Both the position numbers and the translations under genes were made by a program. DNA of 23,511 bases, taken from Euzebyaceae bacterium. Lineage in GTDB: Bacteria; Actinomycetota; Nitriliruptoria; Euzebyales; Egibacteraceae. Under the pieces are notes generated by a model. The model searched no databases. It had not been told where the DNA came from and saw only the letters and a list, made by a program, of their open reading frames with translations. The DNA lies in contig JACCXR010000091.1 of the NCBI GenBank assembly GCA_013696915.1, positions 1-23,511 on the forward strand. The letters are read 5' to 3'. Below, one piece after another: positions 15,324-23,161 of the stretch; the first letter of the stretch is position 1; the number at the start of each line of letters is the position of its first letter.

Positions 15324-16208
15324 ATGATGGAGCTCGTCCGGGACGTCGCCACGCTCCGCGGCCGGCTCGCCCCCCACCGCCGCGCCGGCGAGCGGATCGG
15401 GCTGGTGCCCACGATGGGTGCCCTCCACGACGGGCACCTGTCGCTCGTGCGCGCCGCCGCGGCGGAGTGCGACGTCGCCGTGGTGAGCGTGTTCGTCAAC
15501 CCCCTGCAGTTCGGGCCCTCGGAGGACCTCGCCGCCTACCCCCGCGACCCGGACCGCGACCGGGGGCTGCTCGAACCCCTCGGGGTGGCGGCGGTCTTCG
15601 CACCGCTCGCCGCGGAGTTCACGCCGCCCGGGCGGCGCACCACCGTCGCGGTCGGCGGCCTCACCGAGCGGCTCGAGGGCGCGTCCCGTCCCGGCCACCT
15701 CGAGGGTGTGACGACGATCGTGGCCAAGCTGTTCAACGCCGTCCAGCCGGACCGCGCGTACTTCGGGGAGAAGGACTTCCAGCAGCTCGTCGTCGTCCGC
15801 GCCATGGTCCGCGACCTCGATGTCCCGGTCATGGTCGTCGGCTGCCCGCTGATCCGGGCCGCGGACGGCCTCGCGCTGTCCAGCCGCAACGTCTACCTGG
15901 ACGGAGCCGCGCGCCGTCACGCGCTCGCGCTGCCCGCGGCCCTGCGCCACACCGCCGCGACGTGGGACGGCGACGCGGCCCGTGCCCGCGACGAGCTGCG
16001 CTCTAGACTCGCTGCGGCGCCCGGGCTCCTGCTCGACTACGCGGAGGTGGTCGACCCGGAGACCCTGGACCCGCTCGAAGGCATCGTGGCCGGTCCCGCA
16101 CAGGCACTGGTCGCCGCGCGCGTCGCCGCAGCCGGGCGCACCACGCGGCTGATCGACAACATCCGGTTGGAGCCCGCAGCCCGGACACGAGGAGACGTCG
16201 AGCCGTGA
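15324..16208 (+). CDS. panC: Pantothenate synthetase
   Basis: Joins pantoate and beta-alanine using ATP to make pantothenate (vitamin B5). At about 294 aa it shows LVPTMGALHDGHLSLVRAAA (HxGH motif at HDGH), FVNPLQFGPSEDLAAYPRD, TIVAKLFNAVQPDRAYFGEK, DFQQLVVVRAMVRDL and LALSSRNVYLD, the last corresponding to the KMSKS-like loop. The frame is open to 15258, but that would run through the inverted repeat; ATG 15324 (or 15327) begins at the conserved N-terminus and follows GGGG. The stop overlaps nadC (GTGA). panB and panD are not in this window. Confidence 0.95.
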   Translation: MMELVRDVATLRGRLAPHRRAGERIGLVPTMGALHDGHLSLVRAAAAECDVAVVSVFVNPLQFGPSEDLAAYPRDPDRDRGLLEPLGVAAVFAPLAAEFTPPGRRTTVAVGGLTERLEGASRPGHLEGVTTIVAKLFNAVQPDRAYFGEKDFQQLVVVRAMVRDLDVPVMVVGCPLIRAADGLALSSRNVYLDGAARRHALALPAALRHTAATWDGDAARARDELRSRLAAAPGLLLDYAEVVDPETLDPLEGIVAGPAQALVAARVAAAGRTTRLIDNIRLEPAARTRGDVEP

Positions 16209-17047
16209 CGCTGGAGCAGATCGTCGCGGCGGCCCTGGCGGAGGATCTGGCGGACGCCGGCGACGTCACGGCCGCCGCCACCGTGCCCGCCGACGCGACC
16301 GCGGGCGCCGCATTCGTCGCCCGCGAGGCCGGTGTCGTCGCGGGCCTCGCCGCCGTGCACGCGGTGTTCGCCGCGGTCGACCCGGAGGTCGTGGTGGAGC
16401 CGCGGGTGGCCGACGGCGACCACGTCGAGCCCCTGACCGTCATCGCCTCCGCCCGCGGCCGCACCCGGTCGCTGCTGGCCGGCGAGCGGACCGCCCTCAA
16501 CCTGCTCTCGCAGCTCTCGGGCGTCGCCACGGCGACGTCCCGGTACGTCGCGGAGCTCGACGGAACGGCATGTGCCGTCCGCGACACCCGCAAGACCATC
16601 CCGGGGATGCGCGACCTGCAGAAGGCGGCCGTGGTCGCGGGCGGCGGGGTCAACCACCGCCGCGGCCTCTACGACGGACTGCTGGTCAAGGACAACCACG
16701 CCGTCGCCGCGGGGGGTGTCGCCGAGGCGACGCGGCGGGCGCTGGCGGCCGCGGACGGGCTGCCGGTCCAGGTCGAGGTCGACTCGCTCGAGGAGCTGGA
16801 GGAGGCGCTGGCCGGCGGGGCGCGGTCGGTGCTGCTGGACAACTTCGACCACAACGACCTCCCGGCTGCGGTGGCGCGCTGCCGGCGGCAGGACGCGCCC
16901 GTGTTCGTCGAGGCGAGCGGCGGCATCGCGCTGGGCTCCGCGTGGGCCGTCGCGAGCACCGGCGTCGACGCCATCGCCGTCGGGGCCCTCACCCACTCCG
17001 CCACCGCGCTCGACATCGGGCTCGACTTCGCGCCGCCGGAGGGCTGA
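16205..17047 (+). CDS. nadC: Nicotinate-nucleotide pyrophosphorylase (carboxylating)
   Basis: Converts quinolinate and PRPP to nicotinate mononucleotide in NAD synthesis. Typical length of 280 aa. Seen: EDLADAGDVTAAATVP at the N-terminus, ERTALNLLSQLSGVATATS, DTRKTIPGMRDLQKAAVVAG, VNHRRGLYDGLLVKDNH (the phosphate and quinolinate site), VEVDSLEELEEAL, VLLDNFDHND and VEASGGI. GTG 16205 overlaps the panC stop. nadA and nadB, often next to nadC in actinobacteria, are absent here, so quinolinate must be made from genes elsewhere or taken up. Only one base separates its stop from coaX. Confidence 0.96.
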   Translation: MTLEQIVAAALAEDLADAGDVTAAATVPADATAGAAFVAREAGVVAGLAAVHAVFAAVDPEVVVEPRVADGDHVEPLTVIASARGRTRSLLAGERTALNLLSQLSGVATATSRYVAELDGTACAVRDTRKTIPGMRDLQKAAVVAGGGVNHRRGLYDGLLVKDNHAVAAGGVAEATRRALAAADGLPVQVEVDSLEELEEALAGGARSVLLDNFDHNDLPAAVARCRRQDAPVFVEASGGIALGSAWAVASTGVDAIAVGALTHSATALDIGLDFAPPEG

Positions 17048-17048
17048 C

Positions 17049-17816
17049 GTGCTCCTCGCGGTGGAGGTCGGCAACTCCCAGACGGTCATCGGCGTGTTCA
17101 ACGGCGACGAGCTCGCGCAGCACTGGCGGGTCAACACCGACTCCCGGCGGACCGCCGACGAGCTGGCGCTGCTGTTCCAGGGGTTCATGGCGTTCGAGAA
17201 CCTTTCGTTCTCGCGCAACGTCCACGGGGTGGTGATCTCCTCGGTGGTGCCGGTCATGACCGAGCGCCTCCGCGAGATGACCACCCGGTACTTCCACTTC
17301 CCGCCGATCGTCGTCGAGCCCGGCACGCGCACCGGCATGGCGATCAGGATGGACAACCCCCGCGAGGTGGGGGCGGACCGGCTCGTCAACGCCCTCGCCG
17401 GCTACTGCGGATACGGGGGACCGGGCATCGTCGTGGACTTCGGGACCGCGACGAGCTTCGACGTCTACAGCGGGAAGGGCGAGTTCATCGGCGGCGCCAT
17501 CGCGCCGGGGGTCGTCTCCTCGATGGAGGCGCTGTCGGCGCGCGGGGCGCAGCTTCCGACGGTCGAGCTGCGCCCGCCGCGCTCGCCGATCGGCCGCAGC
17601 ACCGTCGAGGCGATGCAGTCCGGCGCGGTCTACGGCTTCGCGGGGCAGGTGGACCGCATCGTCGAGGAGCTGACCGGCGAGCTCGGCGGCCACGCGGTCG
17701 TCATCGCGACCGGCGGGCTCGCCGACGCGATCGTCGAGCAGTGCCGGCGCATCGACCACCACGATCCCTGGCTGACGCTCAAGGGCCTGCGCATCGTCTG
17801 GGACCGCAACACCTGA
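17049..17816 (+). CDS. coaX: Type III pantothenate kinase
   Basis: Phosphorylates pantothenate in the first step of CoA synthesis; type III kinases usually need a monovalent cation and resist feedback by CoA. At about 255 aa the motifs are VEVGNSQTVIGVFNG at residues 5-19 (phosphate motif), PREVGADRLVNALAG, VVDFGTATSFDVYSG and GGAIAPGVVSSMEAL. One oddity: the first acidic residue of the phosphate motif, normally Asp (DxGNT), is Glu at position 6 here. GTG 17049 follows GGAGGG and lies 1 base after the nadC stop; a much longer open frame upstream is only the nadC shadow. The gene ends a panC-nadC-coaX unit. Confidence 0.93.
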   Translation: MLLAVEVGNSQTVIGVFNGDELAQHWRVNTDSRRTADELALLFQGFMAFENLSFSRNVHGVVISSVVPVMTERLREMTTRYFHFPPIVVEPGTRTGMAIRMDNPREVGADRLVNALAGYCGYGGPGIVVDFGTATSFDVYSGKGEFIGGAIAPGVVSSMEALSARGAQLPTVELRPPRSPIGRSTVEAMQSGAVYGFAGQVDRIVEELTGELGGHAVVIATGGLADAIVEQCRRIDHHDPWLTLKGLRIVWDRNT

Positions 17817-17823
17817 GCCGCGA

Positions 17824-17885
17824 ATCGCCGAGGCTCGTCCGCGGCGGTTCTCGTGACCTCGGTGGTGGCGGTCGCGCAGCGACCG
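17824..17885. repeat. 62-bp dispersed intergenic repeat, copy B
   Basis: Partner of 9849-9910, with 51 of 62 ungapped matches. This copy has a perfect CGGTCGC-GCA-GCGACCG hairpin at its 3' end (17869-17885); in copy A the same hairpin is weakened by substitutions. It starts 8 bases after the coaX stop. Confidence 0.75.
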
Positions 17886-17944
17886 TCATGGAACTCCGAC
17901 CGATCGCCGTCCGGTCGCCGGTCGCCGGTCGGTCAGGCGGGAAG

Positions 17945-17950
17945 TAGCCT
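17945..17950 (+). promoter_or_regulatory. Putative -10 box of lysS, leaderless
   Basis: TAGCCT, then 8 bases (CGGCGACC), then the ATG of lysS. There is no ribosome site; the layout matches hpt and folP. Confidence 0.5.
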
Positions 17951-17958
17951 CGGCGACC

Positions 17959-19461
17959 ATGGACCCCCCGACCGAGCCAGACGGCGGCCGTCTCGACGAG
18001 CTGATCTCCGACCGCCGGCGCAAGCTCTCCGCCCTGCGGGCCGCGGGGGTCGACCCCTACCCGGCGGGCGTGCGGGTGCCGGACAGGCTCGCGGCCATCC
18101 GCGAGACGTGGGACGACCGGCTCGAAGCCGGGGAAGCCAGCGGCACCAACGTCGGCGTGGCCGGGCGGCTGGTCCTGCGCCGCGGCCACGGCAAGCTCGT
18201 GTTCCTCGTCCTTCGTGAGGGGGACGCCGAACTGCAGGTCATGGCGCAGCTCGACGTCCTCGGCGAGCCCGGCATGGCCGCCGTGACCGGCCTCGACGTC
18301 GGTGACTGGGTCGCCGCCGAGGGCGAGCTGATCCGCAGCCGGCGGGGCGAGCTCACGGTCCAGGCGCGCGGGGTCACGCTGATCGGCAAGTCGCTGCGAC
18401 CCCTGCCGGACAAGTGGCACGGCGTCCGCGACCTCGAGACCCGCTTCCGGCAGCGCTACGTCGACCTGGCCGTCAATGCCGACGCCCGCCGCGTCTTCGC
18501 GATCCGCTCACGGGTGACCGCGGCGCTGCGGGCCGAGCTGACCGACCGCGGGTACGTCGAGGTGGAGACACCGCTGCTGCACCCCATCCCGGGCGGCGCG
18601 ACGGCCAAGCCGTTCGTGACCCACCACGACGCCCTCGACATCGACCTGTACCTGCGCATCGCGCCGGAGCTCTACCTCAAGCGGCTCGTCGCCGGCGGCA
18701 TGACGCGGGTCTTCGAGATCGGCCGGGTGTTCCGCAACGAGGGACTGTCGCCGCGGCACAACCCCGAGTTCACGATGCTGGAGTCCTACGAGGCCCACGC
18801 CGACTACGCCGACATCATGCAGCTAACCCAGGCGCTCGTGCAGCGGTCCGCGGTCGAGTCGGTCGGCACGACCTCCCTGGAGTACGCCGGCCGGCCGGTG
18901 GAGCTCGGCGGCGACTGGCCGCGGCGGACGATGCTCGACCTGGTCCGCGAAGCCACCGGCCGCGATGACCTCGACTACGACCTCCCCGTCGACGTCCTCC
19001 GCAAGGTCTGCGCCGAGCACGACGTCGGAGTCGAGGACGCGTGGGGAACCGGCAAGCTGGTTCTGGAACTCTACGAGAAGCTCGTCGAGCACGCGCTGTG
19101 GGATCCGACGTTCGTCGTCGACTACCCGGTGGAGGTGAGCCCCCTGGCGCGCCGCCACCGCGACGACCCCAGGGTGACCGAGCGGTTCGAGCCCATCGTC
19201 GCCGGCCGCGAACTCGGCAACGCCTTCACGGAGCTCACCGACCCGGTGGACCAGCGCGAGCGCCTGGAGGGACAGTCCAGAGCCAGGGCCGCCGGCGACG
19301 AGGAGGCCATGGCCGTCGACGAGGACTACCTGCGGGCCATGGAGTTCGGCATGCCGCCGATGGGCGGCCTCGGCCTGGGCGTCGACCGCCTCGTCATGCT
19401 CCTCGCCGACGTCCAGACCATCCGCGACGTCGTGCTCTTCCCGACCCTGCGTCCGGAGTAG
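17959..19461 (+). CDS. lysS: Lysyl-tRNA synthetase, class II
   Basis: Charges tRNA-Lys with lysine in the cytoplasm. The 500-aa length is normal for the class II enzyme. The N-terminal anticodon-binding OB-fold spans about residues 55-150 (VGVAGRLVLRRGHGKLVFLV). Motif 1 is near residue 200 (YVEVETPLLHPIPGGATAKP), motif 2 near 253-275 (FEIGRVFRNEG...FTMLESYEA), and motif 3 near 470 (GLGLGVDRLVMLL). The short N-terminal stretch DPPTEPDGGRL is not conserved. ATG 17959 follows a TAGCCT box by 8 bases. The position between coaX and clpC is common in actinobacteria. A 22-bp tandem repeat begins 4 bases after the stop. Confidence 0.97.
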   Translation: MDPPTEPDGGRLDELISDRRRKLSALRAAGVDPYPAGVRVPDRLAAIRETWDDRLEAGEASGTNVGVAGRLVLRRGHGKLVFLVLREGDAELQVMAQLDVLGEPGMAAVTGLDVGDWVAAEGELIRSRRGELTVQARGVTLIGKSLRPLPDKWHGVRDLETRFRQRYVDLAVNADARRVFAIRSRVTAALRAELTDRGYVEVETPLLHPIPGGATAKPFVTHHDALDIDLYLRIAPELYLKRLVAGGMTRVFEIGRVFRNEGLSPRHNPEFTMLESYEAHADYADIMQLTQALVQRSAVESVGTTSLEYAGRPVELGGDWPRRTMLDLVREATGRDDLDYDLPVDVLRKVCAEHDVGVEDAWGTGKLVLELYEKLVEHALWDPTFVVDYPVEVSPLARRHRDDPRVTERFEPIVAGRELGNAFTELTDPVDQRERLEGQSRARAAGDEEAMAVDEDYLRAMEFGMPPMGGLGLGVDRLVMLLADVQTIRDVVLFPTLRPE

Positions 19462-19465
19462 GCCC

Positions 19466-19509
19466 GAGCTACCCTGGGACAAGGCCGGAGCTACCCTGGG
19501 ACAAGGCCG
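19466..19509. repeat. 22-bp tandem repeat after lysS
   Basis: Two identical 22-bp units (19466-19487, 19488-19509), each starting GAGCTACCCTGGGAC, and a 4-base start of a third. They lie in the 248-bp gap between lysS and clpC. Each unit contains TACCCT, a -10-like hexamer. Confidence 0.85.
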
Positions 19510-19668
19510 GAGCACGCGGGCGGCGCCTCAACTGCGCGTCATGCGCGCCGATCTGAAGGCGACTTCGACGCTCGCGGCCACCCGGGAACCTCGGCGCACC
19601 GCGCCGCGTCCCACCCTCCCGAGACCGCGGGGGTGTGCCGTCCGCCACACGGCCGCACAGGGGCCCGG

Positions 19669-19677
19669 TGCTACAGT
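19669..19677 (+). promoter_or_regulatory. Extended -10 promoter of clpC
   Basis: TGCTACAGT, an extended -10 element, within CCCGGTGCTACAGT (19664-19677), which is identical to the block before ftsH. Transcription would start near 19684, 26 bases before the ATG, with AGGGGG as ribosome site. Confidence 0.5.
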
Positions 19678-19709
19678 TCCTCCCTAGGCACCCGAGCAGG
19701 GGGCAGTGC

Positions 19710-22223
19710 ATGTTCGAGAGATTCACCGACCGGGCCCGACGGGTTGTGGTGCTCGCGCAGGAAGAGGCGCGGATGCTCAACCACAACTACATCGGCACCG
19801 AGCACATCCTGCTCGGCCTGATCCACGAGGGCGAGGGCGTCGCCGCGAAGGCGCTCGAGTCGCTGGGCATCTCCCTGGAGGGCGTCCGCGAGCAGGTCGA
19901 GGAGATCATCGGCCAGGGCCAGACCGCACCCGCCGGCCACATTCCCTTCACCCCCCGCGCCAAGAAGGTGCTGGAACTGTCGCTGCGCGAGGCCCTCCAG
20001 CTGGGCCACAACTACATCGGCACGGAGCACATCCTCCTCGGCCTCATCCGCGAGGGCGAGGGCGTCGCCGCCCAGGTGCTGCAAAAGCTCGGCGCCGACC
20101 TGAACCGGGTGCGCTCGCAGGTCATCCAGCTGCTCTCCGGATACGCGGGCGGCGAGCCAGGGCCCAGCGGCCAGGGCAAGGCCGGCGTCTCCGGCGGCCC
20201 GGGCGAGGACCCCAAGGGCTCCCCCGTCCTCGACCAGTTCGGGCGCAACCTCACCCAGCTCGCCCGCGAGGGCAAGCTCGACCCCGTCATCGGCCGGCAG
20301 CGCGAGATCGAGCGGGTCATGCAGGTGCTGTCGAGGCGCACGAAGAACAACCCCGTGCTCATCGGCGAGCCCGGCGTCGGCAAGACGGCCATCGTCGAGG
20401 GCCTCGCCCAGATGATCGTCAACGGGACCATCCCGGAGACGCTCAAGGACAAGCAGCTCTACACGCTCGACCTCGGCGCGCTCGTGGCCGGCAGCCGCTA
20501 CCGCGGCGACTTCGAGGAGCGCCTGAAGAAGGTGCTGAAGGAGATCACCACCCGCGGCGACATCGTCCTGTTCATCGACGAGCTCCACACGCTCGTCGGC
20601 GCGGGCGCCGCGGAGGGCGCAATCGACGCCGCGAGCATCCTCAAGCCCATGCTGGCCCGCGGCGAGCTCCAGACGATCGGCGCCACCACGATCGACGAGT
20701 ACCGCAAGCACCTGGAGAAGGACGCCGCGCTGGAGCGCCGCTTCCAGCCGATCCGGGTGGAGGAGCCGTCGGTCGCCCACACGATCGAGATCCTCAAGGG
20801 GCTGCGGGACCGCTACGAGGCGCACCACCGGGTGACGATCACCGACCAGGCGCTGGTCGCGGCCGGCAACCTCGCCGACCGCTACATCTCCGACCGGTTC
20901 CTGCCGGACAAGGCCATCGACCTGATCGACGAGGCCGGCTCGCGCCTCCGGATCCGCCGCCTGACCGCCCCGCCGGACCTCCAGGACCTCGAGGAGGAGG
21001 CCGGCCGGGTCCGCAAGGCGAAGGAGTCGGCGATCGACGAGCAGGACTTCGAGAAGGCCGCGAAGCTGCGCGACGACGAGAAGCGGCTCCTCGAGCGCAA
21101 GGCGAACCGCGAGCGCGAGTGGAAGTCCGACGGCATGGACTCGGTCCTGACCCTCGACGAGGAGGACATCGCCGAGGTTCTTTCCAACTGGACCGGCATC
21201 CCGGTGTTCAAGCTCACCGAGGAGGAGACCGCCAAGCTGCTGCGCATGGAGGCCGAGCTCCACCGCCGGATCATCGGTCAGGAGGACGCGGTCGCCGCGG
21301 TCTCCAAGTCGATCCGCCGCACGCGTTCCGGGCTCAAGGACCCGAAGCGGCCCTCTGGGTCGTTCATCTTCCTGGGGCCCTCCGGGGTGGGGAAGACCGA
21401 GCTGGCGAAGACGCTCGCCGAGTTCCTCTTCGGCGACGAGGACGCGCTCATCCACCTCGACATGTCGGAGTACATGGAGAAGCACACCGTGTCCCGCCTG
21501 ATCGGGTCGCCGCCGGGCTACGTCGGCTACGAGGAGGGCGGCCAGCTCACCGAGGCGGTCCGCCGCCGGCCGTTCTCCGTCGTGCTGTTCGACGAGGTCG
21601 AGAAGGCCCACCCCGACGTCTTCAACGCCCTGCTCCAGATCCTGGAGGACGGCCGTCTGACCGACGCGCAGGGCAGGCAGGTGGACTTCAAGAACACCGT
21701 GCTGATCATGACGTCGAACCTGGGCACCCGGAACCTCGGGGCGCCAGCCATGGGGTTTGCGGCCTCCAACGACGAGCGCGACACCTACGGCCGCATGAAG
21801 GAGCAGGTGAACGAGGAGCTGAAGCGCCACTTCCGGCCCGAGTTCCTCAACCGCATCGACGAGACGATCGTCTTCCACCAGTTGACCCGCGACCAGGTCA
21901 AGTCGATCGTCGACCTGATGATGAAGCGCGTGAAGGAGCAGTTGAGGTCCAAGGACCTCGACATCGAGCTCACCGAGGACGCGAAGACGTGGCTCGCGGA
22001 CAAGGGCTACGACGCCGCGCTCGGGGCCCGGCCGCTGCGCCGCACCATTCAGCGCGAGATCGAGGATGTGCTCTCCGAGAAGATCCTGTGGGGGGAGTTC
22101 CAGGCCAGCCAGCTGATCGTGGCCGACGTGGAATCCGACCAGATCGCCTTCCGCGCGGTCGACTCGCCGCCGGACGTGCCCCCCGTGGAGCTGGCCGGCT
22201 CCGGCGGTGAGGAGCGGGGGTAG
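19710..22223 (+). CDS. clpC: ClpC AAA+ protease regulatory ATPase
   Basis: Hsp100 unfoldase that feeds substrates to the ClpP peptidase. About 837 aa: two Clp-N repeats (residues 1-145, with NHNYIGTEHILLGLI and GHNYIGTEHILLGLI); Gly/Pro linker 148-170; AAA+ domain 1 with Walker A GEPGVGKT (219-226) and VLFIDELHTLVGAG; a middle region with a UVR-type motif (EQDFEKAAKLRDDEKRLLERK is the core); AAA+ domain 2 with Walker A GPSGVGKT (556-563) and VVLFDEVEKAHPDVFN; and a C-terminal D2-small domain. The middle region identifies ClpC and excludes ClpB. ATG 19710 has AGGGGG 6 bases upstream; the open frame to 19635 is an extension only. Confidence 0.97.
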   Translation: MFERFTDRARRVVVLAQEEARMLNHNYIGTEHILLGLIHEGEGVAAKALESLGISLEGVREQVEEIIGQGQTAPAGHIPFTPRAKKVLELSLREALQLGHNYIGTEHILLGLIREGEGVAAQVLQKLGADLNRVRSQVIQLLSGYAGGEPGPSGQGKAGVSGGPGEDPKGSPVLDQFGRNLTQLAREGKLDPVIGRQREIERVMQVLSRRTKNNPVLIGEPGVGKTAIVEGLAQMIVNGTIPETLKDKQLYTLDLGALVAGSRYRGDFEERLKKVLKEITTRGDIVLFIDELHTLVGAGAAEGAIDAASILKPMLARGELQTIGATTIDEYRKHLEKDAALERRFQPIRVEEPSVAHTIEILKGLRDRYEAHHRVTITDQALVAAGNLADRYISDRFLPDKAIDLIDEAGSRLRIRRLTAPPDLQDLEEEAGRVRKAKESAIDEQDFEKAAKLRDDEKRLLERKANREREWKSDGMDSVLTLDEEDIAEVLSNWTGIPVFKLTEEETAKLLRMEAELHRRIIGQEDAVAAVSKSIRRTRSGLKDPKRPSGSFIFLGPSGVGKTELAKTLAEFLFGDEDALIHLDMSEYMEKHTVSRLIGSPPGYVGYEEGGQLTEAVRRRPFSVVLFDEVEKAHPDVFNALLQILEDGRLTDAQGRQVDFKNTVLIMTSNLGTRNLGAPAMGFAASNDERDTYGRMKEQVNEELKRHFRPEFLNRIDETIVFHQLTRDQVKSIVDLMMKRVKEQLRSKDLDIELTEDAKTWLADKGYDAALGARPLRRTIQREIEDVLSEKILWGEFQASQLIVADVESDQIAFRAVDSPPDVPPVELAGSGGEERG

Positions 22224-22255
22224 CGCGAAGGCCCGATCGGGGGTACAGTTCTCCC

Positions 22256-22398
22256 CCCGGCGGGACGATACACAAGCTTCGGGACCGTTCCCCCACCGGC
22301 AGGTGGCCGGCGGCGACAAGAGTCGCCGGGCACCGGATGGGCGGATCACAACCGAATAGCGGGCCCGGTGCGGCAAGAGCGCCGGGCCCTTCGCTTTT
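22256..22398 (+). ncRNA. Candidate small structured RNA after clpC
   Basis: A possible transcript of about 140 nt between a TACAGT box (22244-22249) and a strong intrinsic terminator (22358-22398). It has two more GC hairpins: CCACC-GGCA-GGTGG (22293-22306) and GGCGAC-AAGA-GTCGCC (22312-22327). It does not resemble any riboswitch, tmRNA or SRP RNA I can recall. Alternative reading: the TACAGT lies in the loop of a CGGGGG/CCCCCG hairpin (22238-22259) that terminates clpC, and the downstream hairpin is a second terminator. Confidence 0.3.
22358..22398 (+). terminator. Intrinsic terminator downstream of clpC
   Basis: An 11-bp stem GGGCCCGGTGC / GCGCCGGGCCC (one T-G pair) around a 7-base loop, extended by AGCG/CGCT after a TT bulge, and followed by TTTT (22395-22398). 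This is the best canonical terminator in the window, 135 bases after the clpC stop. Confidence 0.8.
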
Positions 22399-22528
22399 CC
22401 AAGGGTCCTCCAGGGCGGGCGGTGGGGCGACGGCTTCCGGCTCGCAGAATCGAGAGGCAGTCGCCTCCAGCCGAGGCAGCGCCGCCCTTTGGTCCTCCGG
22501 CCCCCCGTCGCTCCGAGGCCTGGGGCGG

Positions 22529-22548
22529 CCTAGTACGGCCTAGTACGG
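22529..22548. repeat. 10-bp tandem repeat
   Basis: CCTAGTACGG twice in a row in the non-coding stretch downstream of clpC. Confidence 0.85.
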
Positions 22549-23072
22549 ACCCGGGATGGGCTCATCCGCAGGGACAGCGTTGTCCGTTGGATCTGCGCAC
22601 TGGGCGCTCCGGGCTTCGTGACGCCCACCGCAGGCGATGTAGCCCACAGGGCCATCGAGGCTCTCGGCCACCTCGAGAGGAATGGCGATCACGCACGTAC
22701 AGCCGTCCGCGGCCGGGGGTTTGAAGGGTCGATGCGCAGGAGTTCAGCACAGCTCGCGTCGAAGTAGACCGGCGGCGTGGACATCGTGATTGGTGTCGTC
22801 ATTCGGGTCATTCGCGAAGGCCGTGGCATCGACGGCGCGCACCTGTGCCGCGTTGTCGCAGGTGCCGGAGTGGGGCGGACCCGTCCATCTCGAACGTCTG
22901 CCACAGGCTGTCGACCCCAGCCTGGTCGCTGACGACGTGGCGGCCCGCCGACGGGTTGGGGGTAAGGCGTACGGCCAGAACCTGCCTATCGACCTCGCGA
23001 ACACCCGCTGCAATGTCGGCCGGCTCCGCAGGTCCGCAGCCTTCGTGGGTTCCGCGTTCTCCGTACCGGCCG

Positions 23073-23108
23073 CACCTTCGGTGCTCGAGGCACCTTCGGT
23101 ACTCAGGG
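23073..23108. repeat. 18-bp tandem repeat near ISL3 remnant
   Basis: Two 18-bp units, CACCTTCGGTGCTCGAGG and CACCTTCGGTACTCAGGG. GCACC-TTC-GGTGC within it forms a small hairpin. It lies about 55 bases beyond the 3' end of the transposase and could belong to the IS terminus. Confidence 0.6.
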
Positions 23109-23161
23109 CGCTGCCGTAGTCGCGGCACTTTCCGGGTCTTCTCAACGATCCGTGGGTCGAA

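Larger units (their letters stand above)
22399..23161. other. Non-coding stretch beside IS remnant
   Basis: About 760 bases with no reading frame I can defend. Base composition is less extreme than in the core genes. It contains two short tandem repeats (22529-22548, 23073-23108). A minus-strand frame ending at a stop near 22550 reads CTCVIAIPLEVAESLDGPVG and is protein-like, but it is only about 65 codons between stops with no clear start. Overall this looks like degraded accessory DNA next to an insertion sequence. Confidence 0.5.

Noticed and set aside
17817..17958. T-box or other tRNA-sensing leader before lysS
   Set aside because: No T-box sequence, and a -10 box 8 bases before the ATG leaves no room for a leader.
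19671..22376. Minus-strand open frame of 901 codons opposite clpC
   Set aside because: Same shadow effect; no ribosome site and no domain, and ClpC on the plus strand explains the sequence.
22256..22398. Known riboswitch classes (ZTP, fluoride, guanidine, cyclic-di-AMP) in the RNA candidate
   Set aside because: None of the conserved core sequences I know of these classes is present.
22790..23119. Plus-strand frame of 109 codons in the accessory stretch
   Set aside because: Reads partly protein-like, but has no ribosome site, no recognised motif, and competes with equally long frames on both strands.
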